Shown here piece after piece: positions 35,710 through 45,933 of a DNA stretch of 64,000 bases. The stretch's first letter is position 1, and each line of letters opens with the position of its first letter. Made by a program: the position numbers and the translations under genes. The stretch comes from Hordeum vulgare subsp. vulgare (lineage: Eukaryota > Streptophyta > Magnoliopsida > Poales > Poaceae): NCBI RefSeq assembly GCF_904849725.1, contig NC_058520.1:319683186-319747185 (forward strand), given 5' to 3'. The notes under the pieces are model-generated. The model ran no database searches and was not told the DNA's origin. It worked only from the letters and a program-made list of their open reading frames with translations.

Positions 35710-37835
35710 AGAAAGTCAGAAGAAGAAGAAGAAGAACATATATATGACAAATAAGCTAAATTGAAGAAAAAAGAGAAGAAGCAAGAAGAGAAGAAGGACA
35801 AGAAAAAACAAGAATAAGGAGGAGGAGGAGGAGCAGGATGAGGAGAAGAAGTAGAAGGAGAAGGAGGAGGAGTATAGGAGAAGAAGAGCAGAGGAATGAG
35901 GGAAGAAGAAGGAGAATTAGGAGGGCTCCTTCTCCTCCTTCTGCTTCTTCTCTTCTTATTCTCGTCCTCCTTCTTCTCCTTCTCCTTCTCTTCTCTTTCT
36001 CTTCTTCTTTTGTTCTTCGTTATCATTTCTCCTCTTCTCCTCTTCTTGGAGCTAAATTAGCTAACTATGTCTTTTTGGAGCTAAATGGGCTAATTATGTC
36101 ATTATAGAGGAAAACAAGCTAAGTATACAATATTAATGAGCTAGCCAAGGTTCTTATGCCATTTTGAGCTTATAATGTCCTTTTTTAGCTAAATGGGCTA
36201 ATTATGTCATTGTTGGGGAAATTAAGGCAAGGAGAATATGAAAGAGGAGAAGAAAGAGGAGGATAAGAAGTAGAAATTAATAAGAAGGAGGAGAAGTAGG
36301 AGGAGGAGGAGAAGGAGGAGGAGGAGGAGAAGGACTAGAAAGTCCTTGGCTTTCTCCTCCTTCTCCTCCTCCTCCTTCTCATTCTTCTCTTCTTCTTCTT
36401 CTTCTTCTTTCTTTTCATTTTCCTATTTATTCTCCTCTTCTCCTCTTCCTGGAGCTCAATTAGCTAACTATGTCTTTTTGGAGCTAAATGGGCTAATTAT
36501 CCCATTTTAGAGGAAAACAAGCTAAGTATACAATATTAATGAGCTAACCAAGGTTCTTATGCCATTTTGAGCTTATAATGTCTTTTTGGAGCTAAATGGG
36601 CTAATTATGTCATTGTTGGGGGAAATTAAGGCAAGGATAATATGAAAGAGGAGAAGAAATAGGAGGGGAGAAGAAGAAGAAGAAATAAAGAAGAATGAGG
36701 AGAAGGATGAGGAGGAGGAGAAGGACTACAAGGTCCTTGGCCTTCTCCTCCTCCTCCTCCTTCTCCTTCTTCTCTTCTTCTTCTTCTTCTTCTTCTTTCT
36801 TTTCATTTTTCCTATTTCTTCTCCTCTTCTCCTCTTCTCGGAGCTCAGTTAGCTAACTATGTCTTTTTGGAGCTATATGGGCTAATTATCCCATTTTAGA
36901 GGAAAACAAGCTAAGAATATAATATTCATGAGCTAACCAAGGTTCTTATGCCATTTTGAGGTTATCATGTCTTTTCGGATCTAAATGTGCTAATTATTTC
37001 ATTGTTGGGGAAATTAAGGCAAGGAGAATATGAAAGAGGAGAAGAAAGAGGAGGAGGAGAAGAAGAAGAAGAAATAAAGAAGAAGGAGGAGAAGGAGGAG
37101 GAGGAGGAGAAGGACTAGAAGGTCCTTGGCCATCTCCTCCTCCTCCTCCTCCTCCTCCTTCTCCTTCTTCTCTTCTTCTTCTTCTTCTTCTTCTTCTTTC
37201 TTTTCATTTTTCCTATTTATTCTCCTCGTCTCCTCTTCTTGGATCTCAATTAGCTATCTATGTCTTTTTGGAGCTATATGGGCTAATTATGCCATTTTAG
37301 AGGAAAACAAGCTAAGAATATAATATTCATGATCTAACCAAAGTTCTTATGCCATTTTGAGCTTATAATGTCTTTTTGGAGGTAAATGGGCTAATTATGT
37401 CATTGTTGGGAAATTAAGGCAAGGATAATATGAAAGAGGAGAAGAAAGAGGAGGAGGAGGAGGAGAAGAAGAAATTAAGAAGAAGGAGGAGAAGGAGGAG
37501 GAGAAGGAGGAGAAGGACTAGAAGGTCATTGGCCTTCTCCTCCTTCTCCTCCTCCTCCTTCTCCTTCTTCTCTTCTTCTTGTTCTTCCTCTTTCTTTTCA
37601 TTTTTCCTATTTCTTCTCCTCTTCTCCTCTTGTTGGAGCTCAATTAGCTAACTATGTCTTTTTGGAGCTATATGGGCTAATTATGCCATTTTAGAGGAAA
37701 ACAAGCTAAGAATATAATATTCATGAGCTAACAAAGGTTCTTATGCCATTTTGAGCTTATTATGGAATTTTGGAGCTAAATGGGCTAATTATGTCATTGT
37801 TGGGGAAATTAAGGCAAGGAGAATATGAAAGAGGA
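35710..37835. repeat. Tandem array of purine/pyrimidine hairpin units
   Basis: Five units of about 390-405 bp are visible. Each has an AT-rich spacer with GGAGCTnAATTAGCTAAC and CTAATTATGTCATTGTTGGGG phrases (spacer starts at 36046, 36451, 36840, 37241, 37635). A GAA/GGA-rich purine run follows and turns at a short centre such as GGACTAGAAGGTCCTTGG into a complementary TTC/TCC run. Hairpin centres lie at about 35925, 36341, 36731, 37121 and 37521. The purine and pyrimidine arms are inverted complements of roughly 80-120 bases. Confidence 0.9.
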
Positions 37836-39184
37836 GAAGAGAAACTTACCGTAGTGGTCATCAAGGAGGAGAAACACCACGGTTGCTCGCGGCAGCTTCG
37901 TTTGGAGACGGTTGCCCTGGAGAAGGGTCGAATAGGTAATTACCTTCATGTATTGCTCCTTCTTCAGAAACTTTCCACGGAAATCATTCTTCTGCTTCTT
38001 AATATCATGCGGGGCATAGTAGTCTCGAATAGCCTGCGGCCGAGCCTCGTGGCGTAAGTTCTGTAGTAACCGCCTACACCCGGCCTCGAGAACCTTGGCC
38101 GCCTCCTCCTCATATCCATCCTCACACCTATAGAAGGTCTGCAATCAAACGTGAAAACACCGATTAGTACAATAATTAGCTATATCGTTAATTTTAGATT
38201 GTGTAAAAGGATAATTTACCCAAAAGCTCTTGATCACCATCTCAGCCCTCGTGTGGCACAAGACACCATCTATAATCTCCTCCGGCGGGGCCTGCGCAGC
38301 CTGGTAGTGCTCCCAGGAATATCCTAGTGTAGGAACCTGACCCTCACCAGGCAACGTGACGAACCACGGGAAATTTGTCCGACAAAGCACACCAAGGACG
38401 GAGTTCGGCTTGCGGACTCCACGAGGGTGTGCCCATCCCCTGCAGTATGATAAGGTCAACGCATTAGATATTTGAACAAACTTGAAGGCAAAAGCTAAAA
38501 AAAGAGTAAATGTACTTACCTATCTCCTTCAGGTTTAATCACCGGCCTCTGCCCGCGGGTAGCCGGCACGACCGAGAGACGTGTACTACCACGCTTGTAC
38601 ACGGTGGCCCCGTCCACCTGCACATCGCCCTCACTATCCGTAAACTCATCCCCGCCATCCCAGCCCCCTGAGACACCTGGACCCTCGGTCCAATCCGGCA
38701 ACTCGATCTGATCCGGCCAGGCATCCCATCCGGACCTCTCCACGTTCGGTGAAGCCTCCAGAACCGTAGTCTCGTGGGCCACATGCACCTCGACCCGAGG
38801 TTGATCCTGGACCGGAGTCTCATGGGACGAATGCCAGTCAACACCAGGCTCCTGGACCGGAGTCCCCGTAGCCTCCTCCACAAACGGGTCGACCATAGTA
38901 GTCCTATGCTCGGGCGAATGAGCTGTTGGTGGTGGCGAGGACGGCTCAACAATCCTCCTGGATCTTCCGCGGCCACCACCTCTCCCTGTACCCTTCCCCT
39001 TCTTCCCTACCCGACCAGCACCTCTCCCAGTGGGCAATGCCGCCGACGAAGAAGAACCCACGGGTGGTGTCGACAGACTACCTGCCAAGGGTCTACGAAG
39101 GGATAGGGGTGGAAGGGAAGTACCACCCCTCGTGCGGGGCGCGTGGGAAGAACCCATCGAGCGATCTGGACCAGCGCCCACCAT
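37809..39184 (-). CDS. CACTA second gene, Transposase_24 (PttA/TNPA-like)
   Basis: Three exons fit: 39184-38520, 38439-38220 and 38138-37809. Their boundaries are G|GTAAGT / TGCAG and G|GTAAAT / TTGCAG. The joined frame is open with phase kept at both junctions and gives about 404 residues. Exon 1 encodes a Pro/Ser/Gly-rich basic then acidic region. Exons 2 and 3 give a conserved block with VRKPNSVLGVLCR, FPWFVTLPGEG, WEHYQAA, VIKSFW and the helical EEEAAKVLEAGCRRLLQNLRHEARPQAIRDYY. This fits the plant Ptta/En/Spm transposase family (PF03004), thought to bind subterminal repeats. The usual W/C-rich part after FLxKEQY is missing; the frame instead runs toward the hairpin array and stops at 37809. 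Confidence 0.75.
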
Positions 39185-39328
39185 CTTTCAACACGTGGTG
39201 ACCTGCCATGATAAATATTAAAAGAAATTAGTACAACATAAAAAAATTGAATAACTGACATGAATAATAATATGTACATGAATAATAAAGATTAAAATAT
39301 ATATAATTCAAGTTGTGAATTTTACAAA

Positions 39329-42300
39329 CTAATAATCATCATCAATAAATGCATCATCATCATCACTATCACGCATGTCTTCATGAATGACGTGCTCATC
39401 GGGTTCAACGGCGTGAAGTTGTCAAAGGCCTTTCTGTAATCGGTGAAGCGTTGACATGTCATCCGCATCAGTAACCTCTACGAGTTCCAGGTCTTCTGGT
39501 TCTGGCTCAGGGGTGGAGTCGGATTCATTATCGCTGTCTACTTCCATGTTCTTGGGTGAAGCACGGCGGTTCTTCAAACGTTTCTTGGAAAGACGTGTTT
39601 CTTGGAAGAATTCTCCATCATATGTGTCTGGGTTAATGTGAGGTTCATAATCCTATTCATTTGGGAGAGGTGGTGTGACATGTGGCGGCACTTCATAAAC
39701 AACATACCAACCTTCCAGATTCTTATCCGTTTGGCAGGCCCACGGTAGATAGAAAATTTGGGTCGCCTATTGAGCCATAATATAGACATTGGGAACATCT
39801 AAATGGGTGTTTGGATTGATTTCGACTAGCCCTATATGCTCATGAGTCCTTCTAGTCTCCTTCGGCTGGAACCAATAACATTTGAAGACTACGACGTTCG
39901 GTGGGTTTTCACCATAGAATTGAAGTTCATAAATTGCTTCAACTCTTCCATAATACTCGATAACACCTTCCCCGGTAGCAGAGACACCATAATTTGTAGA
40001 TTTCCGGTCGGGCATAGATAGCTCTTTGCCAAAGGTACCAAAGAGATAGCCGTTGATATTTTATTTCTCAAATGAACGGACCTTATTGTCAAAACCATTA
40101 GCGACTTGTCTCAATTCGGCGTCCATAGACTCTGAATTAGCCTACAATTTTAATACAAAATGATTGTTGCATTAGCCGCAAGTTAGACCAAGAAATGAAA
40201 TGGTCCATTATTGATAATTACCGTTTGTTTGAACCAAGATATGAAACTGGGATAGCCGCCTCCTGTCTTTGACAGAATCTCATACTCCTCGACAAAATAA
40301 TATTCGATCACCGCTCCATCCGAGAATTTGGCGACGTAACGGCTGTTTGAAATATCCGGGAATAAGAGCAGTTCAAAGGAATTAGAAGTTACGGGAAAAT
40401 GTGTCGATAACTCAGTCGATGTACAGTCGCACTTCTGTTAGGTTGTTGAACATATACAATGAAATGTTCCGCCATTCTTCGACATCCAACGTTATAGGTT
40501 TCGAAGCATCGGCTGGTGCGAGCTTCTCTTTGAATAGGCTGAGGTTGGAACCACCTTTTTGAGGGTCTGCATCATTGTGCCGAGGCTTCGGATTATGCAA
40601 ATGATGATTTTTGGCTTCGTAGTGTGTTGTCACAAAGTTTGCCACCTCCTTAGTAATGAATGCCTCAGCCGTCGATGCTTCAATTCTACGCTTATTTTTA
40701 CATTTAGCTCGAAGGGTCTTCTGCATCCTCTCAGTTGCATAGCACCAACAATTTTGCATGGGCCCACCCAATCTTGCCTCGGTCGATAGATGTAAAATCA
40801 AATGCTGGATTGGATTAAACAAGCCCGGTGGAAAGATCTTTTCTAACTTGCACAACAACTCCAGTGCAAACTCCTCCATGTCTTCTACCACGCTAGGCGA
40901 CAATTCTTTCACACAAAGAACACAGAAGAAATAGCTCAGATCCGCCAGTACTAGGCATTCATCTCAGGAATAAAGCCACGTAACATCACCGGCATTACCC
41001 GCTCTAGCCATATGTGCCAATCATGAGTCTTGAGACCAAAGATTTTTAATTTTTCAAGACTCGCTCCCCTCTTTAGATTTGCTGCATACCCATCGGGGAA
41101 CATCAAGTGCATTTTGACCCACAAGATAATTTCCCTCATAGTTGGCCTTCCAAGATTGAACCAGGCCTTTGGCTTCGACCACTTCTGCTTTCCTTTGCCT
41201 TCTCGCATGTTTTGTAACGGTCTATGACATAGTGTCTCTTGATCGACTCTAGCCTTATTATTATCCTATGTCTTCCCATCTATGTCGAACAATGTACCAA
41301 AAATATCCTCTCCAATATTCTTTTCAGTGTGCATCATGTCGATATTGTGTGGAAGAAGGAGGTCTTTCAAGTAAGGCAGATCTGAGAAGAATGGCTTGTG
41401 AGTCCAGGTGTGTTTTGAATTATACCCCTTGAAATACCCTGGACGCTCTGGATCAAGCTCGAGGGCGTTTAACTGATCCAGGATCTGTTGGCCTATCAAC
41501 GCAGGTGGTGCCAAGTTTTTGACAACTTTACCTTTGGTAAAGTTCTTCTTGTCTTTTCTGAAGTGATGGTCAGGATCCAGGAACTGTCTATGCAAGTCAA
41601 AGCAAGAATACTTCCGACCCTCCTGTAGCCAATGAAACTAAAGAGCTGCCTTGCATTGGGGGCACGGGAACCTTCCATGCACACACCATCCAGAGAATAG
41701 TGCATACGCCGGCAAGTCATGCATAGAGTACATGTACCACACATGCATTTTGAAGTTTTGTTTTCTAGCGGCATCGTATGTCTTGACCCCATTATACCAA
41801 GCTTCTTCCAATTCATCCTTAAGCGGCTGCAGGTACACATTCATACTCTTCCCTGGATAATTGGGCCCTCGAATTATCAACGTGAGAAATATGTTCTTTC
41901 TTTGCATAATCTGTCCGGGGGGAGATTGAGTGGAATGACAAATACAGGCCAACAACTATATTTGTTTGCCGTCATGACGAAGGGATTAAAACAATCTGTG
42001 GCGATGCAGACTCGAGGATTCCTTGGATCTGCCGCTTTATCCTGATGCAATCCATCGAAATGTTTCCACGCTTCCCCATCCGATGTGTGTACCACCATCT
42101 TATTCCCATCCGCATATAGTTAAGTTCTTTTGCTCAATTTGTGCCATGTCATCTGGCTGGCTGTCTCTTCGACCATGAAAAGACATTGAAGTCTTGGTAC
42201 AATTGGCATATACCAAAGAACACTAACTGCGATTTTGGTCTGCCTCTTCTCACCCATACTGTTGTCTACCACAAGATACCTGCAAGACTCGCAATTGGGA

Positions 42301-42965
42301 CAATACTCCAAGTGTGCATACTCCTTCCTAAATAAGACACATCCTTTCTCACATGCATCTATCTTCTCATAGGGCATCTTAAGTACACGAAGTATTTTGT
42401 CCGATTGGTACAGGTTTGCACGCATGACATGGCCTTTGGGTAGAAAGCCTCCAAATAGTGTCATCATCGCATCGTAGCATTCTCTTCCCAAGTTGAACTG
42501 AGCTTTCAGAGCCATTACTTGTGCAATTGCATCCAGCTGACAGAGCTCAGTGTGCTCATGGAGAGGACGTTTTGAAGACTCCAACATTTCATAAAAGGCC
42601 TTTGCAGATTCCTCCAAGTCATCTTCCGAATCCCGAGCATCATCAAAGTCTTGCACCATGTCTTCGATCCCGGTACCATGCTCTTCGGTGCGACGACGGA
42701 CCACCTCAGCTCTTGTGCGTTGTATAGACTCACCATGAAATGTCCACACCGTATAATTAGGCTTCAAACCCCTCCTCTGCAGGTGTTTAATCATTAGAGC
42801 CTCTGTCGTCTTTTTATAGTTGTTGCATCCAGGACAGGGGCAATAGATTCTTTCCGGGCCATTTGCGAATGCGGCTTTCACAAATTCCATTGTTTTTACA
42901 AACCATTCTTTCGTCATCTCTTTCTGACTAGGGTGACCGGTATAGATCCACGCACGATCAGTCAT
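39329..42965 (-). pseudogene. TNP2-type CACTA transposase, broken
   Basis: It starts at 42965 with the transposase-associated domain (MTDRAWIYTG, YCPCPGCNN, HLQRRGL; PF13963). The TNP2 core (PF02992) follows: GRECYDAMMTLFGGFLP, YEKIDACEKGCVLFRKEY, CPNCESCRY, then PRVCIATDCFNPF, WPVFVIPLNLPP, YDAARKQNFKMHVWYMYS and PHNIDMMHTEKNI. Next are a DUF4218-like part (40912-40412) and a DUF4216-like part (40015-39770), then an acidic tail ending near 39329. Lesions are an in-frame stop near 42120, frameshifts near 41890 and 40955, and stops near 41638, 41266, 39770 and 39650. In the family this enzyme cuts and joins the CACTA ends. Confidence 0.88.
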
Positions 42966-43099
42966 CTTGCCTAGCTACTAAAGACAGAAGAAATATATTT
43001 ACATGTAATTTAGCATTTATATTCATCGGTTAATCAGGTTCACCATTTTTATTACGTCCACGCAACCTACACGCTAATAGGTAAATATAGGTCCTAATC

Positions 43100-43320
43100 C
43101 CACCTGAGTATGTGTAGATTGGGTTCGTTTTCCCATGCTCTGCTCCGGATCCAACGTAAAATTTCCGCAGCACCTCCTCGCTGTTCTCCTGATACACCTC
43201 TCTGCAATTAACAGAGAGGATGTGCATCCGGAGAACAACAGAGAGGCACTGATGAAATTCCGCATCGGATCTAGAGCACAACATACGAGAAAACGAACCC
43301 AATCTACACATATACGGGCT
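43100..43320. repeat. Long inverted repeat upstream of TNP2 gene
   Basis: Two arms of about 95 bases face each other around a centre near 43205. The outer 22 bases (43111-43132 and 43289-43310) are perfect complements, and the inner arms pair with scattered mismatches. It lies about 140 bases upstream of the TNP2 start codon, in the position of the promoter or leader. Transcripts would fold into a long hairpin. Confidence 0.85.
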
Positions 43321-43599
43321 GTCCATGGATAATGTTGGACAATTCGAAAGGATGGCGGTTATAAATATGCAAAGACATGCATATTTATAGATGTCGCCCT
43401 TTCGAACAGGAGACGCATACTGATAAATTAATTTAATTACCTAAATCTGGAAAGTTTCATCCGAAAACTGAGCCACAGTAAATGAAGGGGCGAGGAGGAG
43501 ATGAAATTTGTACTGACCCACGAATGCAGGGGCGGAACTCGTACAACGCACGGGGAGGTCTTCGTACAGCAGACCTCACAGCGACGAGACAACTATCAC

Positions 43600-44275
43600 A
43601 TGTAAATCCACCCGATCATCACAAATATTCTAATTATGTCTAATTATGTCATTTTTTAGGAAAACAAGCTAAGGATATAATATTTATGAGCTAACCAAGG
43701 TTTTTAGCTTATTATATCATTTTGGACGATAATTAGCTAAGCAATCTAAAAGATAAGAAGGAGGAGAGAAGAAGGAGAAGAAGGAGAAGAAGGAGGGCTC
43801 CTTCTCCTTCCTCTTCTCTTCTTCTTCTTTTCATTTTTCCTCTTTCTTCTCCTCTTCTTCTTCTTCTCCTCCACCTCCTTCTCCTATTGTCCTCTTCTTC
43901 TTTTTCTTCTCCTCCTCCTCCTCCTCCTCCTATTCTCCTATGCTTCTTCTTCTTCCTCTTATTTCTATTTCTATTTTTCTTTATCCTCTTCTTATACTTA
44001 TTATTCTTTTCTCTCTTCTTCTCCTTCTTATTTTTTTCTTGTTCTCTTCTTGTTCTCTTCTTCTTTTCTTCTTCTCCTTCTTATTTTTTTCTTGTCTTCT
44101 TCTTCCTCTTCTTCTTCTTCTCCTTCTTATTTTTTCTCCTCCTCCTCCTCTTCTTCTTCTTCTTCTTTTTATTTCTCTTCTTCTCCTCCTCCTCCTCCTC
44201 CTCTTCTTCTTCTCCTCTTCTCCTCCTCCTCCTCCTCTTCTTATTCTTCCTCCAAAAAACTAAATAACAACAAGT
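43600..44275. repeat. Right-end hairpin unit and long pyrimidine tract
   Basis: This region repeats the array unit at 35710-37835: the CTAATTATGTCATTTTTTAGG and GAGCTAACCAAGG spacer phrases, then a purine run turning at about 43798 into a pyrimidine run. The pyrimidine arm is expanded to over 400 bases of TTC/TCC. Leucine/serine/phenylalanine-rich ORFs here arise from the repeat and are not proteins I would call. Confidence 0.88.
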
Positions 44276-44282
44276 AAATTTC

Positions 44283-44600
44283 CTATGGGGGGTGGGGGTG
44301 TGGGGGCTTACCGGCAGTGTTGGGGCTGCGGGGGCGGCGCCGGAGGCTGCGGGGTGGTGCCGGCGGCAGTGGGGCGGCGACGCCGGGGGCGGTGTGGGGG
44401 CGCTATCGGGGGGCTGTGGGCATCGGGGCGGCGCCGGGGGGCTGGGCGCGACGACAGAGGGGTCGTGGGCCCCCGGGGTGGCGCCGGGGGCAGGGGCGCG
44501 ATGGTGGTGGCAGCGGTGGCGGTCGGGGGAGAGGAGGGGGAAGAGTGGCGTTTGACAGGATCGGGACAAGGAGAGGATTGGGCCGGACGTTAGTAGATTC
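44283..44600. other. GC-rich block with G-runs
   Basis: The plus strand is strongly G-rich, with consecutive runs of five or six Gs at 44286-44306 and many GGCGCCGGGGG-type motifs after that. It sits between the pyrimidine tract and the right subterminal repeats. It could belong to the transposase-side promoter region. Overlapping ORFs in several frames reflect composition only. Confidence 0.55.
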
Positions 44601-44914
44601 CTCTACTTTGCCGTCTGCTGGCGGACGGCAAAGGGTCTATACTCTCTGCCGTCTCCCTCTGGCATCTTCGCCGTCCGCCAACAGACGGCAAATAAGGGCG
44701 TAGTTTGACCTAAGCTTTCCCCGGCCAGATGAGCATCTTTGCCGTCTACTAGACCCTTCTTTGCCGTCTGCGGCAAACGGCAAAGAATTGACTGCTGGCA
44801 AAGACCTTCTTTGCCATCAGCCAGTTCTTTGTCGTCTTCTTTGTGGGAGCTGACGGTAAAGACACTCTTTGCCATCAGCCAGTAGACGGCAAAGATTTGG
44901 CAGACGGCAAAAAA
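44600..44914 (-). repeat. CACTA subterminal repeats, right
   Basis: Several copies of TTTGCCGTCTG/CAGACGGCAAA occur in both orientations (for example near 44609, 44690, 44739, 44760 and 44886). They mirror the left end. Confidence 0.85.
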
Positions 44915-44930
44915 CTGATTTCCAGTAGTG
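44915..44930 (-). repeat. CACTA terminal inverted repeat, right
   Basis: The end reads CTGATTTCCAGTAGTG. The following triplet GGT compares with GAT before the left end. Confidence 0.88.
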
Positions 44931-45933
44931 GGTTCTTAAGAGGCTCTTCAAGCCGTGACCCCAAGGATGATGGGAATGAGAAGAAGAAACCAAGTATCCG
45001 GTTCCCCGAGTTGAAGAAGTTCGAGCATGCGAGTGGCCAAACGATGTGTTCCTACGCGCCGCCGGACTTTATGAGGACTTTTATTACTTGGTAGAGAATG
45101 CAGGTCTTACCGCCTTCATTGAAGATAAGTGTCTGCAATACCTCCTCCTCACTAATATTTTCGTGCAAAGCTTTAATTTCTATCCAAGGAAGAGTCCTCC
45201 TATGGTTGAGTTCAAGTTATATGATATCCCCGAGTGCATGTCACTTAAGGATTTTTGCAATGTTTGCAAATTACCTTATGTTGGGGATATTCATGAACCT
45301 CATCCACAGGACTTGGAGGCTTTCATAGATACTATTGTTGTAGGAGAGAAGAGAGGAGTGTCTTGCGCTAGAGCTGCTAGCATACATTTTCCCGTGCTTT
45401 GGTACTTCTCATTATTCATGGGAAAATGTTTGATTGGCCGTGGGAAAGCTGGGGCCCTTAGCTCCCCAGATCTTGCGGTGTTGCGCGAAGCCCTTTATAA
45501 TGACAAAACTTATAGCTTGGGCGCTATAGTAGCTCAACGGTTGAACACTAACCGTTCTGAAGGCGTTGTTTATGGAGGTATCTATGCTACTCGTCTTGCT
45601 AGACATTTTGAGATACCTATTAGACTGGACGTGGAAGAAGAGATTCTTCTTCCTGATAGATATCTAGATTATGATAGCATGGTTCGCCATGATTTTATTT
45701 ATAAAGATATAAATAAGAGGATGATTTATAACCTGGTATTTAGTCACGGTACTCGTGAGACTATTACCTTGCCTGCTCCTTCTTTTTTCAACCTTCATCT
45801 AGGCAGGTACATTATTATGCCCTCGGACATCTACACATATTGGGGCATAGCCCAACCACAGGCGCCCTTGCCCGAGCTACCAGTCGAGTACCAGACGCTA
45901 GTTTATCAGTGGGAGCCAGAGGATCTCACATAA
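44931..45933 (+). pseudogene. Third ORF of Athila-type copy 1 (function unknown)
   Basis: A start codon before the CACTA insert and an N-terminal charged stretch (44931-45045) are separated from the main frame by the insertion and by a frameshift near 45045. The main frame is open for 295 codons (45046-45933). Recognisable phrases are FIEDKCLQYLL, ASIHFPVLWYFSLFMGKCLIGRGKAG, GAIVAQRLNTNRSEG, YGGIYATRLARHF and TITLPAPSFFNLHLG. These resemble the Athila ORF-1 type domain (PF03078-like) found in grass Athila elements. I see no signal peptide or clear membrane span. It lies where autonomous Athila elements carry an env-like ORF. Its role is not known. Confidence 0.65.

Larger units (their letters stand above)
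34859..44930 (-). mobile_element. CACTA (En/Spm-type) DNA transposon
   Basis: The ends read CACTACAGGAATCAG and, inverted, CACTACTGGAAATCAG. The element is 10,072 bp. Both genes lie on the minus strand. Subterminal arrays of TTTGCCGTCTG/CAGACGGCAAA occur at both ends, as expected for transposase-binding repeats in grass CACTA families. The flanking triplets are GAT and GGT, a one-mismatch version of the expected 3-bp duplication. It sits inside the Athila-type copy 1, just after a predicted start codon of the third ORF, and is therefore younger. The family (Caspar- or Rim2/Hipa-like) is not fixed. Confidence 0.9.

Noticed and set aside
36046..37835. Regularly spaced repeats that could be mistaken for a CRISPR-like array
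   Set aside because: The units are ~400 bp with inverted purine/pyrimidine arms inside a plant CACTA element. There are no short identical repeats with unique spacers and no cas genes.
38774..39201. Plus-strand ORFs opposite the CACTA second gene
   Set aside because: They are shadows of exon 1, which has the better support from splice sites and downstream family similarity.
43887..44277. Overlapping ORFs rich in Leu, Ser and Phe that resemble membrane proteins
   Set aside because: They are translations of the TTC/TCC repeat in all three frames, with a matching Lys/Arg/Glu ORF on the other strand. They have no unique sequence.
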